Positions 8,879 to 16,958 of a DNA stretch of 64,000 bases are shown here, one piece after another. Made by a program: the position numbers and the translations under genes. The notes under the pieces are model-generated. The model was given only the letters and a program-made list of their open reading frames with translations, was not told where the DNA came from and ran no database searches. Each line of letters opens with the position of its first letter. Position 1 is the first letter of the stretch. Origin of the DNA: Runella rosea (GTDB lineage: Bacteria > Bacteroidota > Bacteroidia > Cytophagales > Spirosomataceae); NCBI RefSeq assembly GCF_003325355.1, contig NZ_CP030850.1:6027001-6091000 (forward strand), written 5' to 3'.

Positions 8879-9191
8879 AAAATTGGCAAAAAATTTGAAG
8901 ATCTGATACCTCAAACAGGTTCGCTTACCCCCGCTCAAATTACAGCCATAGCCGATGACATTGATGATATCCACAGTTGAAACCCTATCAAAGTCTGAAG
9001 ATTCAACTGTGCCACCTGAAAGAAGAGTGCCCCTGACTGACACAAAATTAGTTGCTGACCTTTCCAAATGGCATAGTATTGTACAGGACACAACAAACTT
9101 GCCTGCTCCGGTAGCCAATGGAAGGCTATAATATGGGACAAAATATGGCTCCTACCCAATGGCACAATTATCTGATGTCATTGGCAAATAG
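8879..9191 (+). pseudogene. Remnant of an unidentified protein-coding gene
   Basis: No intact gene is present between atpH and the lipoprotein gene, but translation gives protein-like segments with frame breaks. From 8879 one frame reads KIGKKFEDLIPQTGSLTPAQ and continues to a TGA at 8978-8980. A second frame, open from an ATG at 8955, reads through VPPERRVPLTDTKLVADLSK, DTTNLPAPVANGRL and then a TAA at 9129. In that same frame it continues in a convincing way as YGTKYGSYPMAQLSDVIG to a TAG at 9189. This pattern, one shift plus one internal stop, suggests a decaying coding sequence. I do not recognise the family, and chance reading frames cannot be excluded. Confidence 0.35.
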
Positions 9192-9390
9192 TGGTCAATT
9201 AAAAACTTGTAATTAGGGCTTAAAAATAGATCAGCGTTAGTGATTGTGAGTAACTGCAAACCGAGTAAATAGACACTAACCTTTGCTTAATTTTTCGGAG
9301 TTGTAAAGAGTTCAGCGTAATATTTGGCAAGTAGTTATTTGTTTCGTTTAAAAAATGATTAACGTTTTTTGTTTTCTACCTATCAAATCT

Positions 9391-9837
9391 ATGAAGCTTC
9401 GGAAGGCATTGAATAATTCTATCGTTGCACTAAGAAAGGCCCAATATGGTATCCTTATAATGGGCTGTATTTTGACCGCAACGGGTTGTGATCGTAAGGA
9501 AGCCAATCAGCCCATTTGCATGAATATAACAAAGGATTCCACTTTTACATTAAAATCAAACAATTGGTCGGGTGGTGTATCCAATATTGCATTCTCTATG
9601 AATGCAGCTATTGACTCCGGTCTTAGCGTATCATTCAATTATCCAAAAGAAATGCTGCGACCATCGGCCGATTTTAAGTTTTACACGCTTAGTTATGCAA
9701 AAGGCAATGCCGAGGTAGATACTTGTTTGGAATATTATGCTACCTCAGTAGAGGTATCTGTCATCAGCAAATCAGTAAACCCCATACCCATGTGTTTTAA
9801 ATTCAATAAGTATCAATTTTCTAAAAAAACTGATTGA
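9391..9837 (+). CDS. Predicted lipoprotein, unknown function
   Basis: A 148-residue protein with basic N-terminus, hydrophobic stretch and a lipobox (CILTATGC), so it should be lipid-anchored after signal peptidase II cleavage. The mature part contains several Cys (PICMNIT, VDTCLEYY, PMCFKF) and looks beta-rich. I do not recognise a family. The ATG at 9391 is preferred over the in-frame ATG at 9355 because it places the signal peptide correctly. It is isolated, with the 8.8-9.4 kb remnant region before it and a strong terminator 40 bp after it. Confidence 0.65.
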   Translation: MKLRKALNNSIVALRKAQYGILIMGCILTATGCDRKEANQPICMNITKDSTFTLKSNNWSGGVSNIAFSMNAAIDSGLSVSFNYPKEMLRPSADFKFYTLSYAKGNAEVDTCLEYYATSVEVSVISKSVNPIPMCFKFNKYQFSKKTD

Positions 9838-9875
9838 TACCTCTAATAATGGGGTATACTTTATCTGCTCAAAAC

Positions 9876-9913
9876 AAAAGCGCCCTCATTGCTTTGCGAT
9901 GAGGGCGCTTTTT
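9876..9913 (+). terminator. Bidirectional rho-independent terminator
   Basis: Stem AAAAGCGCCCTCAT (9876-9889) with ATGAGGGCGCTTTTT (9899-9913), T-run on the plus strand and A-run on the other side, so it can serve both the lipoprotein gene and the convergent pterin dehydratase gene. The core is nearly identical to the post-atpH terminator 1.06 kb upstream. Confidence 0.92.
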
Positions 9914-9939
9914 GTGTTCTGGAATACTTTAAAAAGAAT

Positions 9940-10179
9940 CTACATCGCCTCAAAAATCGCTTCAATAGCATCGGCCAAAGCTTCGTCCTTTTCGGTGATT
10001 TTATCGCCGGCATCGTGCGTAGAAAGTTCAAACGTTACTTTGTTATAAACGTTTGACCACCAAGGGTGATGGTTCATCTGCTCCGCCACTTCGGCCACTT
10101 TGGTCATGAAAGCAAAGGCTTCTTTGAAGTCTTCAAATTCGTACTCTTTTACAAGCTTATTGTTTTGTTCTATCCACAT
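9940..10179 (-). CDS. Pterin-4a-carbinolamine dehydratase
   Basis: Dehydrates 4a-hydroxytetrahydrobiopterin, recycling the pterin cofactor of aromatic amino acid hydroxylases. At 79 residues it is slightly shorter than the usual 95-105, but the catalytic region is complete: [17 protein letters not shown] carries the two adjacent His and the WxNVYN motif, and [14 protein letters not shown] carries the third His with the Asp after it. No phenylalanine hydroxylase is in the window. The ATG at 10179 opens the frame. It is convergent with the lipoprotein gene over a shared terminator. Confidence 0.9.
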   Translation of the reverse strand: MWIEQNNKLVKEYEFEDFKEAFAFMTKVAEVAEQMNHHPWWSNVYNKVTFELSTHDAGDKITEKDEALADAIEAIFEAM

Positions 10180-10200
10180 ATATCAATTTGTTATGGTCAA

Positions 10201-10234
10201 GATTAACCGTTAGTATCTCTACTAACGATTAATC
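10201..10234 (-). terminator. Hairpin upstream of the pterin dehydratase gene
   Basis: Inverted repeat GATTAA-C-CGTTAGTA (10201-10215) with TACTAACG-A-TTAATC (10220-10234), 14 paired bases with one mismatch and a 4-nt loop. It lies between the Dabb gene (stop at 10321) and the pterin dehydratase gene on the same strand. No strong U-tract follows, so it may be a weak terminator or a leader structure. Confidence 0.45.
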
Positions 10235-10320
10235 CTTCAGAACTGACATACTTTATTATTCAACGAGGCTGAAGGCGGTTTGTATTGTTGCCTGACGTCT
10301 TCGTTGAAAAACGCCATTTA

Positions 10321-10719
10321 TCAAGCTTCCATCGCATCATACACCACTACTTTGCTCCACAAATGGGAGTAGTTTTTAATAAATTCCTGGTGAATCGGAT
10401 GGTCTTGGTATACCTTTTGCCCTGCCGTGTCGTCAAAAAACATCAACTCCGATACATCCCAACTGGTATCTACAACGTCCCGTTTTTCGGTGCTTGCCAA
10501 TACCCCCACGTGCAGTTTACGGATGGTCTCTATTTTTGAGAGGGTTTTTACGCCTTCTACCAGTTTGTCACGGTCGGCTACGGAGCCAGGGTTTTTGAGC
10601 CAAAAGAAAACGTGGTGTACCAATTGCTTTTTGGGCGCGGCCGCGATGACGTTGGCAACTGCCCCAGTGCCAGCTAGGGTAGCTGCCGTTAAAAATGCAC
10701 GACGATTTGATTTTTTCAT
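10321..10719 (-). CDS. Dabb (stress-responsive alpha/beta barrel) domain protein, exported
   Basis: A 132-residue protein with a signal sequence that begins MKKSNRRAFLTAATLAG. The RR plus AFL pattern resembles a Tat signal. The Dabb domain follows (LVHHVFFWLKNPG, ADRDKLVEGVKTL, DHPIHQEFI). Dabb proteins are small dimeric ferredoxin-like-fold proteins; some are stress-induced and some are enzymes, and the substrate is unknown here. The ATG at 10719 is chosen because it starts the signal sequence; the frame extends 10 codons further upstream. Confidence 0.85.
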   Translation of the reverse strand: MKKSNRRAFLTAATLAGTGAVANVIAAAPKKQLVHHVFFWLKNPGSVADRDKLVEGVKTLSKIETIRKLHVGVLASTEKRDVVDTSWDVSELMFFDDTAGQKVYQDHPIHQEFIKNYSHLWSKVVVYDAMEA

Positions 10720-10780
10720 AAAAGAATTAAATAGGTGAGTACCCGACAAAAATACGAAAACAGGTTTGAGATGACTTCCG

Positions 10781-12619
10781 TTATTCTACGGTGACAGATT
10801 TTGCCAAATTTCGGGGCTGGTCCACATTGCGTCCGCGCATCACGGCGACATAGTACGAAAGTAATTGCAGCGGAATGGATGAAAGCAACGGAATCAGGAT
10901 GTCGTGCGTTTCGGGTACTTCAATCACAAAATCAACCATGTTTGGAATCAGCTCATCGCCTTCGGTCACGATGGCAATCACGCGGCCTTTACGGGCTTTT
11001 ACTTCCTGAATGTTGGAAACAATTTTTTCGTAAGAACTGTCTTTGGTGGCAATAAACACGACGGGCATGTCTTCATCAATCAACGCAATCGGGCCGTGTT
11101 TCATTTCGGCGGCGGGGTATCCTTCGGCATGGATGTACGAAATTTCTTTCAGCTTCAAAGCCCCTTCCAACGCAACGGGGAAGTTCAGCCCCCGCCCTAG
11201 ATAGATGAAATTGCGGGCGTAGGTGAAAATATACGCAATTTCTTTGATGCGGTCGGCCGCTTTGAGCACTTGCCCCACCTTCTGTGGAATCGCCGATAGG
11301 TCGAGGAGCAATTGTTGGTAGAGTTCTTCGGTGATGCTACCCCGTTTGTGGGCAATGGCAATGGCCATCTGCGTCAGAACCGTCACTTGTGCCGTAAAGG
11401 CTTTCGTACTTGCTACGCCGATTTCGGGGCCCGCGTGGGTATAGGCTCCCGCGTGGGTTTCGCGCGCAATGGATGACCCGACCACGTTGCACACGCCGAA
11501 AATGGTGGCTCCTTTTGATTTAGCGAGCTGAATGGCCGCGAGGGTATCAGCGGTCTCGCCAGACTGAGAAATGGCAATGACGAAGTCGTCAGCGTTGATA
11601 ATAGGGTTGCGGTAACGAAACTCTGAAGCATATTCGACTTCCACGGGAATTCGGGCGAGCTCTTCAAAGATGTATTCTGCCACCAGCCCCGCGTGCCACG
11701 ACGTGCCGCAGCCTACAATGATGATGCGTTTGGCTTCGGCGAGTTTGTCCATGTAGTCGCTTAGGCCGCCCAACTGCAAGGTTCCTTCTTCGCGGTTGAC
11801 CCGTCCACGCATACTATCGGCAATGGAGCGCGGCTGTTCGAAGATTTCTTTCAGCATAAAATGGTCATAGCCACCTTTTTCAATGGCTTCCAATTCCAGC
11901 TCTAACTTTTGTATGTAAGGTGCCTGGCGCTCGTTTTCGAGATTAACGATTTTAAGCTCTCCCTGTCGTACCAAGGCCACTTGGTTGTCGTCTAAGTAAA
12001 TGACATCTTTGGTGTATTCAATGATGGGGGTAGCATCAGACGCAAAAAAGAATTCATTTTCGCCCACGCCAATGACCAACGGGCTGCTTTTGCGGGCGGC
12101 AATCAGCTGCGTGGGGTCATCTTCTGAGATTAAAACGATGGCGTATGCCCCCACCACCTCCTGCAAGGCGAGCCGCACGGCCTCCTCTAGCGAACAATTG
12201 GTTTCTTGTTGAATGTCTTCAATGAAATGGACCAATACTTCTGAGTCCGTTTGTGAACGAAATTCGTGGCCTTTTTTGAGTAATGCTTGCTTTAGACTGT
12301 CGTAATTTTCGATGATGCCATTGTGAATAATGGCCAGTTTTTTATGGTTCGAATAGTGGGGGTGAGCATTTACATCATTGGGCTCTCCGTGGGTGGCCCA
12401 ACGCGTGTGGCCGATGCCCACAGTAGCGTGTAAATCTTTGTTTTGGAGTTCATTTTCAAGGTCAACAACTTTGCCTTTCTTTTTGTAGATTTTTAGGCCT
12501 TCTCCGTTGAGCAGCGCTACACCGGCACTGTCATAGCCTCGGTATTCGAGACGTTTGAGACCCTTCAGGATGAGAGGACACGCTTCGCGATGGCCCACAT
12601 ACGCTACAATTCCGCACAT
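10781..12619 (-). CDS. glmS: Glutamine-fructose-6-phosphate aminotransferase (isomerizing)
   Basis: Makes glucosamine-6-phosphate from fructose-6-phosphate and glutamine, the first step toward UDP-GlcNAc for peptidoglycan and LPS. The N-terminal class II glutaminase domain starts MCGIVAYVGHREA with the catalytic Cys2 and shows HTRWATHGEPND. Two SIS domains follow (IIIVGCGTSWHAG, AISQSGETADTLAA, YLGRGLNFPVALEGALKLKE). The C-terminus is the conserved DQPRNLAKSVTVE. The 612-residue length is standard. I see no glmS ribozyme in the 207-bp leader, which is simply AT-rich. Confidence 0.97.
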   Translation of the reverse strand: MCGIVAYVGHREACPLILKGLKRLEYRGYDSAGVALLNGEGLKIYKKKGKVVDLENELQNKDLHATVGIGHTRWATHGEPNDVNAHPHYSNHKKLAIIHNGIIENYDSLKQALLKKGHEFRSQTDSEVLVHFIEDIQQETNCSLEEAVRLALQEVVGAYAIVLISEDDPTQLIAARKSSPLVIGVGENEFFFASDATPIIEYTKDVIYLDDNQVALVRQGELKIVNLENERQAPYIQKLELELEAIEKGGYDHFMLKEIFEQPRSIADSMRGRVNREEGTLQLGGLSDYMDKLAEAKRIIIVGCGTSWHAGLVAEYIFEELARIPVEVEYASEFRYRNPIINADDFVIAISQSGETADTLAAIQLAKSKGATIFGVCNVVGSSIARETHAGAYTHAGPEIGVASTKAFTAQVTVLTQMAIAIAHKRGSITEELYQQLLLDLSAIPQKVGQVLKAADRIKEIAYIFTYARNFIYLGRGLNFPVALEGALKLKEISYIHAEGYPAAEMKHGPIALIDEDMPVVFIATKDSSYEKIVSNIQEVKARKGRVIAIVTEGDELIPNMVDFVIEVPETHDILIPLLSSIPLQLLSYYVAVMRGRNVDQPRNLAKSVTVE

Positions 12620-12769
12620 AGTAAGAGATGTTTTAGATGAGTTGAGGGACTCTGTCGTTTTTAAAAAAAATTATCAACCTAAAGAGCCCTAAAAACTTTT
12701 TTAAAAAACTTATTTTAGTACAATAAATATACCTAAAATTCTCGAAATTTACTGAAATATTACAAAAAC

Positions 12770-12803
12770 AAAAAGAGAGCGGAAGTTTTTCCGCTCTCTT
12801 TTT
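12770..12803 (-). terminator. Terminator after the DUF4270 gene
   Basis: Perfect stem AAAAAGAGAGCGGAA (12770-12784) with TTCCGCTCTCTTTTT (12789-12803) and a 4-nt loop. The A-run on the left is a U-run in the minus-strand transcript, placing the end 24 bp beyond the DUF4270 stop codon and before glmS. Confidence 0.92.
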
Positions 12804-12826
12804 AAATCCAGATTTATCGTTATTTT

Positions 12827-14185
12827 TTACTTAGTCACGGTATAAAATATCCTTAACTTTACGTTTTCTGGGGTGGGGTTTATGGTTAAACGGTCCACCT
12901 TATTGTTAATAAACGGATAAAAACTTGATAAGGCTTGGTTGCCCGATACGTACGATTGTAGGGTAGAACCTTGACTCGTTGGCATCAGCAACAAGGCGGT
13001 ACTTTTCTTAAAACCGATAGAAACCGCCTGTAAATACGTAGTAAGTACAAAGTTATAATTACGGAACTTTGAAGTATACGGAACGATTTGCGGTAAAACG
13101 TACGACTGAAAAGTAGCGCCATCTACTGGCAGGAGTAATTCGGTATCTCCTTTTGACCGTAACACTCGATTGGTTTCGTCGGTTTCTGCCATTGTAAGGG
13201 TACTAGGCAATCCGTATAAACCTCCAACATGCTCTGGTTGATTGGGTACGATATTTAACTCAGCACGATTAATGGCCACGCGCCCCTCTCCAAATAATTT
13301 TGATAAATACGGAAATTCAACCTTTGTCACAATACCGAGGGCATCCTGAACATAATTCAGTCCTTTGGTTTGGGCTGCTGGCAAGGGTTTCAACGGTTGA
13401 ATCTGGCTTAGGGCTGTTCCTTGGCGGTCTGCTTGCATTTGGTTAAAGCGTTTCAGCATGGGAACCCTAAACACGTACGCGACGGTGTCGTTGGTAATGT
13501 GATAATAGAGATTTAAACTGATTCCCGAGGTGGCAGGAGAAAAACCTATCACCATTCCATTGCTTGCCGACGGCACCAACGTGAACCCCCTGAGCTGCTG
13601 TGCAAATTTGAGCGCAGTGCTCCCTTCTGTTTTTCCGCTCAAATCCAGCAGCTGCTGTCCTAATGTATTAGGAAGTTTAAACTGGAATGTATTGTTGGTA
13701 GAAGGTGTCGGATTGAATTTTACACTAGCTAGTGCGGCTGCGTCGTACGGGATGCTGCTGTTGTTATAGTAAGTTTTTCCCGTTCTGAGCGAATCACTCA
13801 AACGATGAAGTTTGACCTCAAAGGGTTGAAGCGTATCGCCATACAGGTAAGAATACGCAACATTCAGACGAAGTGAATCAAAGACGTAGGTATTGGTACT
13901 ACCGTCTGAATTGAGGTTGAGTGTTTGCCCCATCTCAAAGAAGGGTTGTGCTGAAACTCGACCAAAAATCGGGTCGCGGTAGTTCCCTACTAGCATTTGT
14001 TGCGCATTGGAAGTACGAACTGAATCCAAAAGAACAGTGCTGGTGCGAACGGTAACGGTGTCGGTAAACTGTACCTCAGCGATTACTTCGGGCGGGAGTC
14101 CGATTTCTTTCGGGGCTTCGCACGCTGCCAGCAAAATAGCAAAAGCGATGACCAGTAAGCCGGCTGTTTTAGCCGGCCAGTTCAT
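12827..14185 (-). CDS. DUF4270 family lipoprotein
   Basis: A 452-residue exported protein of the DUF4270 family, which is restricted to Bacteroidota and has no established function. The N-terminus MNWPAKTAGLLVIAFAILLAAC is a signal with lipobox LLAAC, so it should be a lipid-anchored envelope protein. The rest is beta-rich, with family traits such as IGLPPEV, QMLVGNYRDPIFGRVSAQ and a final LRIFYTVTK. The ATG at 14185 is chosen; the frame extends further upstream but would remove the signal from the N-terminus. It overlaps the end of the glycogen-synthase-like gene by 17 bp, so the two are translationally linked. Confidence 0.85.
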   Translation of the reverse strand: MNWPAKTAGLLVIAFAILLAACEAPKEIGLPPEVIAEVQFTDTVTVRTSTVLLDSVRTSNAQQMLVGNYRDPIFGRVSAQPFFEMGQTLNLNSDGSTNTYVFDSLRLNVAYSYLYGDTLQPFEVKLHRLSDSLRTGKTYYNNSSIPYDAAALASVKFNPTPSTNNTFQFKLPNTLGQQLLDLSGKTEGSTALKFAQQLRGFTLVPSASNGMVIGFSPATSGISLNLYYHITNDTVAYVFRVPMLKRFNQMQADRQGTALSQIQPLKPLPAAQTKGLNYVQDALGIVTKVEFPYLSKLFGEGRVAINRAELNIVPNQPEHVGGLYGLPSTLTMAETDETNRVLRSKGDTELLLPVDGATFQSYVLPQIVPYTSKFRNYNFVLTTYLQAVSIGFKKSTALLLMPTSQGSTLQSYVSGNQALSSFYPFINNKVDRLTINPTPENVKLRIFYTVTK

Positions 14186-14978
14186 TATATAAGTTGTAAT
14201 AAGCGTCGGTATAGTTTTCGTCTTCTTCAACCAGTTCAAGCTTGCGTTCGGGCAATTCATCAAGGATTCTGTTTAAACTTTCACTAAAATCATCATCAGC
14301 TTTTACTACGGCATCGGCATACGCACATCCAATTTTGATAAAACCTTCAAAATCGGCAGAACGCAGATGCGCCAATGCCTCATCGCTGACGTCCATGGCT
14401 TTGGCTTTGTCTAAAATATCACCTTCAAATTTGTAGTTGAAAGCGTTGTTGTAGACGGTGAAAACACACTTCGTATCCTTAAACATCGGATCGTTTTTGT
14501 AAGTGGTTTTCAGGTAAAGAGGAATAAGGGCGGTCATCCAGTCGTTGCAATGAACGATATCGGGAGCCCATCCCAATTTTTTAACGGTTTCGAGAACTCC
14601 CTTGCAAAAGAAAATGGCACGCTCGTCGTTGTCGTCAAAAAAGTTGTTGTCCTTGTCTAAGAAAACGGACTTTCGGTGGAAATAGTCTTCGTTGTCGATA
14701 AAATAAACTTGTAATTTGGCGCTTGGGATGGAAGCTACCTTGATTACCAGCGGTTTCTCATCGTCACCGACTGAAATATTAATACCTGAAAGGCGGACTA
14801 CTTCGTGGAGGCGGTTTTTGCGCTCGTTGATAAGACCAAAACGTGGTACTAATATGCGTATCTCCATGCCCCGCTCTTGCATCGCTTGGGGAAGTTTTCT
14901 TACGTAGTCGGCTACCTCAGTGATTTGGAGAAAGGGATTTATCTCGCTGGCTACATACAAAATCCGTAGTTTACTCAT
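14169..14978 (-). CDS. Glycogen/starch synthase N-terminal-domain protein, probably non-canonical
   Basis: A 269-residue protein homologous only to the N-terminal GT5 domain of glycogen synthase (LRILYVASEINPF, VPRFGLINERKN, PDIVHCNDWMTALIPLYLK, FTVYNNAFNYKFEGDIL). The whole C-terminal GT-B domain is missing. The ADP-glucose-binding KTGGLADV motif near residue 15-25 is replaced by QITEVADY. Enzymatic glycogen synthesis therefore looks unlikely without a partner. The short form appears genuine, because the coding frame ends inside the start of the DUF4270 gene and no second half follows in any frame. The family is recognised; the actual role is unknown. Confidence 0.8.
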   Translation of the reverse strand: MSKLRILYVASEINPFLQITEVADYVRKLPQAMQERGMEIRILVPRFGLINERKNRLHEVVRLSGINISVGDDEKPLVIKVASIPSAKLQVYFIDNEDYFHRKSVFLDKDNNFFDDNDERAIFFCKGVLETVKKLGWAPDIVHCNDWMTALIPLYLKTTYKNDPMFKDTKCVFTVYNNAFNYKFEGDILDKAKAMDVSDEALAHLRSADFEGFIKIGCAYADAVVKADDDFSESLNRILDELPERKLELVEEDENYTDAYYNLYNELAG

Positions 14979-15131
14979 AGGCTTTGGTAAAGCTTGATAG
15001 GATTGGTTTTGAAGAAAAATTTTGCAAAATTATACAAAATTTTGGCGATTTTCAACCATATTCCCCGAGATTTATTTGATATGGCCGAAAGATATTACCT
15101 TTGTTGCCTAAAATTCTCCTTTATCGAATCT

Positions 15132-15383
15132 ATGAAAACTCCTCTGGTTGAGAGCTTGGTTGGTTGGGCCACGTTGGGCTTTTTTATTTTGTGGATTATG
15201 GAATTCCGTCGGACTCAATTTCAGGAAAGTTATTGGTTGTTAATGCTTAGCCTATCGTGTCTTCTGGGTTTTCAATACCTGCGCTATCGTCGCGGGGCGG
15301 TACCACTTTTGGATAAATATGATCCCAAAAAAGAAGTGAAACCCAAGCCAACGGTGAAGCCTTCGCTTAAAAAGAAAAAATAA
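15132..15383 (+). CDS. Small membrane protein with basic C-terminal tail
   Basis: An 83-residue protein with two hydrophobic segments (SLVGWATLGFFILWIMEF and YWLLMLSLSCLLGFQYL) and a Lys/Pro-rich tail ending in KPSLKKKK. Not recognised. The ATG at 15132 is preferred because the frame upstream of it (from 14994) has no protein-like character and overlaps the promoter region of the divergent glycogen-synthase-like gene. It is convergent with the UbiA-like gene. Confidence 0.5.
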   Translation: MKTPLVESLVGWATLGFFILWIMEFRRTQFQESYWLLMLSLSCLLGFQYLRYRRGAVPLLDKYDPKKEVKPKPTVKPSLKKKK

Positions 15384-15412
15384 GGCTTTCGGGTAGAAAA
15401 AACGTTGATTCT

Positions 15413-16267
15413 TTACAAAAGCCACAGGCTAATTAAAAAAATACCGTCGCCTAAGGGGCGATAACGCTCGTCGGGAAGTACTTTGGCCGAAGAGCGTTTT
15501 AGCACGTGCATACACCCGCTCATCACAACGACGACGATTGCGGCCCTGACGCAATAGCGATAAGTGGTGAAGATAATCACGGCCAATGCGCCGACTATAA
15601 TCAATCCCAGCAACCAATTCAGCACCGAGGAAACCGTTTCGGTACCCCACGCAATGGCCAGTGAAAAACCTTCATCCAACTCCAGAGACTCAAACCATGA
15701 GAACAGTAATAAATTCTGGAAAGCCAATAAGCCATATAAACCCATCAACACGGGACTTTCCCACGCGAGGGTAGTCTCGGTCAAGATGGCAGGCCCCCAG
15801 ATGCCTGCGGTGTATACAATCGCTACTAGCGGCTCTTTAAAAACCTGCGCGGTGTGTTTGGCAGAAATCCGGAAGGCAAACCACAAATAGAGGCCTACTA
15901 AACTTGCTAATCCGAAGCCAAACCAGAGGACTTTTGAGGGTACCCAAAAAAGAAGCACCAATGAAATTAAACCCAAGCCCAAAAGAATTTTAATCAACAA
16001 AGGTTCATTTTTAACGTGAAAATCGTGTCGAGGAGTAGGGGAGTGGTCGGATTTGCGATTGTCTAATAAACGGTCAACGACGTAAATCATGAATACGGCA
16101 ATTCCTACCAGAAGCGTGGATGCCCACGAAACCTTCCCGTGGCCGTCGGGCAAACGGCTCGCAATGATGTGGGTTATGACGGCTCCCGCTACCACGTCCA
16201 AACTAAGCCAATGCGCTCGTTTGAGGTAATAGTTAATGATAAAAGCCGTATCTTGAAGCCACTGCAT
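15413..16267 (-). CDS. UbiA-like integral membrane protein
   Basis: A 284-residue protein with about eight to nine hydrophobic segments and overall resemblance to UbiA-type prenyltransferases. An acidic motif, YVVDRLLDNRKSD near residue 65, sits where UbiA enzymes carry their first Asp-rich diphosphate site, and DERYRPLGDGIFL is near the C-terminus. The second canonical Asp motif is not clear, so catalytic activity is uncertain. It could be a divergent prenyltransferase acting on a quinone or lipid precursor. It is followed upstream on the same strand by the thioesterase gene (51 bp apart), a possible operon. Confidence 0.5.
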   Translation of the reverse strand: MQWLQDTAFIINYYLKRAHWLSLDVVAGAVITHIIASRLPDGHGKVSWASTLLVGIAVFMIYVVDRLLDNRKSDHSPTPRHDFHVKNEPLLIKILLGLGLISLVLLFWVPSKVLWFGFGLASLVGLYLWFAFRISAKHTAQVFKEPLVAIVYTAGIWGPAILTETTLAWESPVLMGLYGLLAFQNLLLFSWFESLELDEGFSLAIAWGTETVSSVLNWLLGLIIVGALAVIIFTTYRYCVRAAIVVVVMSGCMHVLKRSSAKVLPDERYRPLGDGIFLISLWLL

Positions 16268-16318
16268 ATTGACGAAAATTGTTAGAATAAAGGATTTGCG
16301 AGGTTAAGCGGAGACGGA

Positions 16319-16843
16319 TTAGCCTTTCGCTTTTAGGCTGCCTTTTATTTCACGAATACGTTCATTGAAGTTCCAATTGTGAAAATCCACGTTGGGCAAG
16401 CAGGTTGTTTCCAGATAATCCATGACGGTAGGCGGGTGAATCACGCGTTCTCCTTGCCGCACATCAATGTATTTGGAAGTTACCCAAAGCACATTTTTGA
16501 GTTGGGTACGGGTATCGTCGGTCATGTAATATTCCGTTACGGTGGTATCCTGATTAAAATAAATCAGCCGGGAAGTAATCCGAACCCATTCGCTTACCAT
16601 GGCGGGGCGCACATACGCAATCTGGTGCTGATACACCACCCAGCTTTGGCCCAATTCCCTAAAAAGGCGTCCGAAGTTGAATTCGTAGAGCTTGGCTACT
16701 TGGTCTTCGCGGGCGTTGAAATAATAATCAAAGTATTTGGCGTTGTTGAGGTGTTGCAAAGGGTCGCAATCCTGAAAACGAATCACCATCCGCGATTCTG
16801 GTTCTTTGGGATATTCTTTGCCAGGTATACGTTCAAAAAACAT
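16319..16843 (-). CDS. Acyl-CoA thioesterase, hotdog fold (4HBT family)
   Basis: Predicted to hydrolyse acyl-CoA or a related thioester. The 174-residue protein contains the hotdog signature RFQDCDPLQHLNNAKYFDYY-like segment near residue 25-45, with the catalytic-position Asp and the HLNNAKY helix start, followed by VVYQHQIAYVRPAM and ITSRLIYFNQDT. The C-terminal extension beyond residue 140 is longer than in the smallest members. Substrate not predictable. It lies 115 bp from the THUMP-like methyltransferase on the same strand. Confidence 0.85.
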   Translation of the reverse strand: MFFERIPGKEYPKEPESRMVIRFQDCDPLQHLNNAKYFDYYFNAREDQVAKLYEFNFGRLFRELGQSWVVYQHQIAYVRPAMVSEWVRITSRLIYFNQDTTVTEYYMTDDTRTQLKNVLWVTSKYIDVRQGERVIHPPTVMDYLETTCLPNVDFHNWNFNERIREIKGSLKAKG

Positions 16844-16958
16844 GGGAGTAACGGTAAAACGTTATAAAATAATTGATTGGCGGTGCGTTTTTAGGGCAGC
16901 ACCATGGTTGAGTTAAACGTTAAAATGGGTTGCGTTGATTACGATTAATGGATGATGA

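Noticed and set aside
12620-12826. glmS ribozyme or other riboswitch before glmS
   Set aside because: The glmS leader is AT-rich and shows no ribozyme core; the only structure is the terminator of the neighbouring gene.
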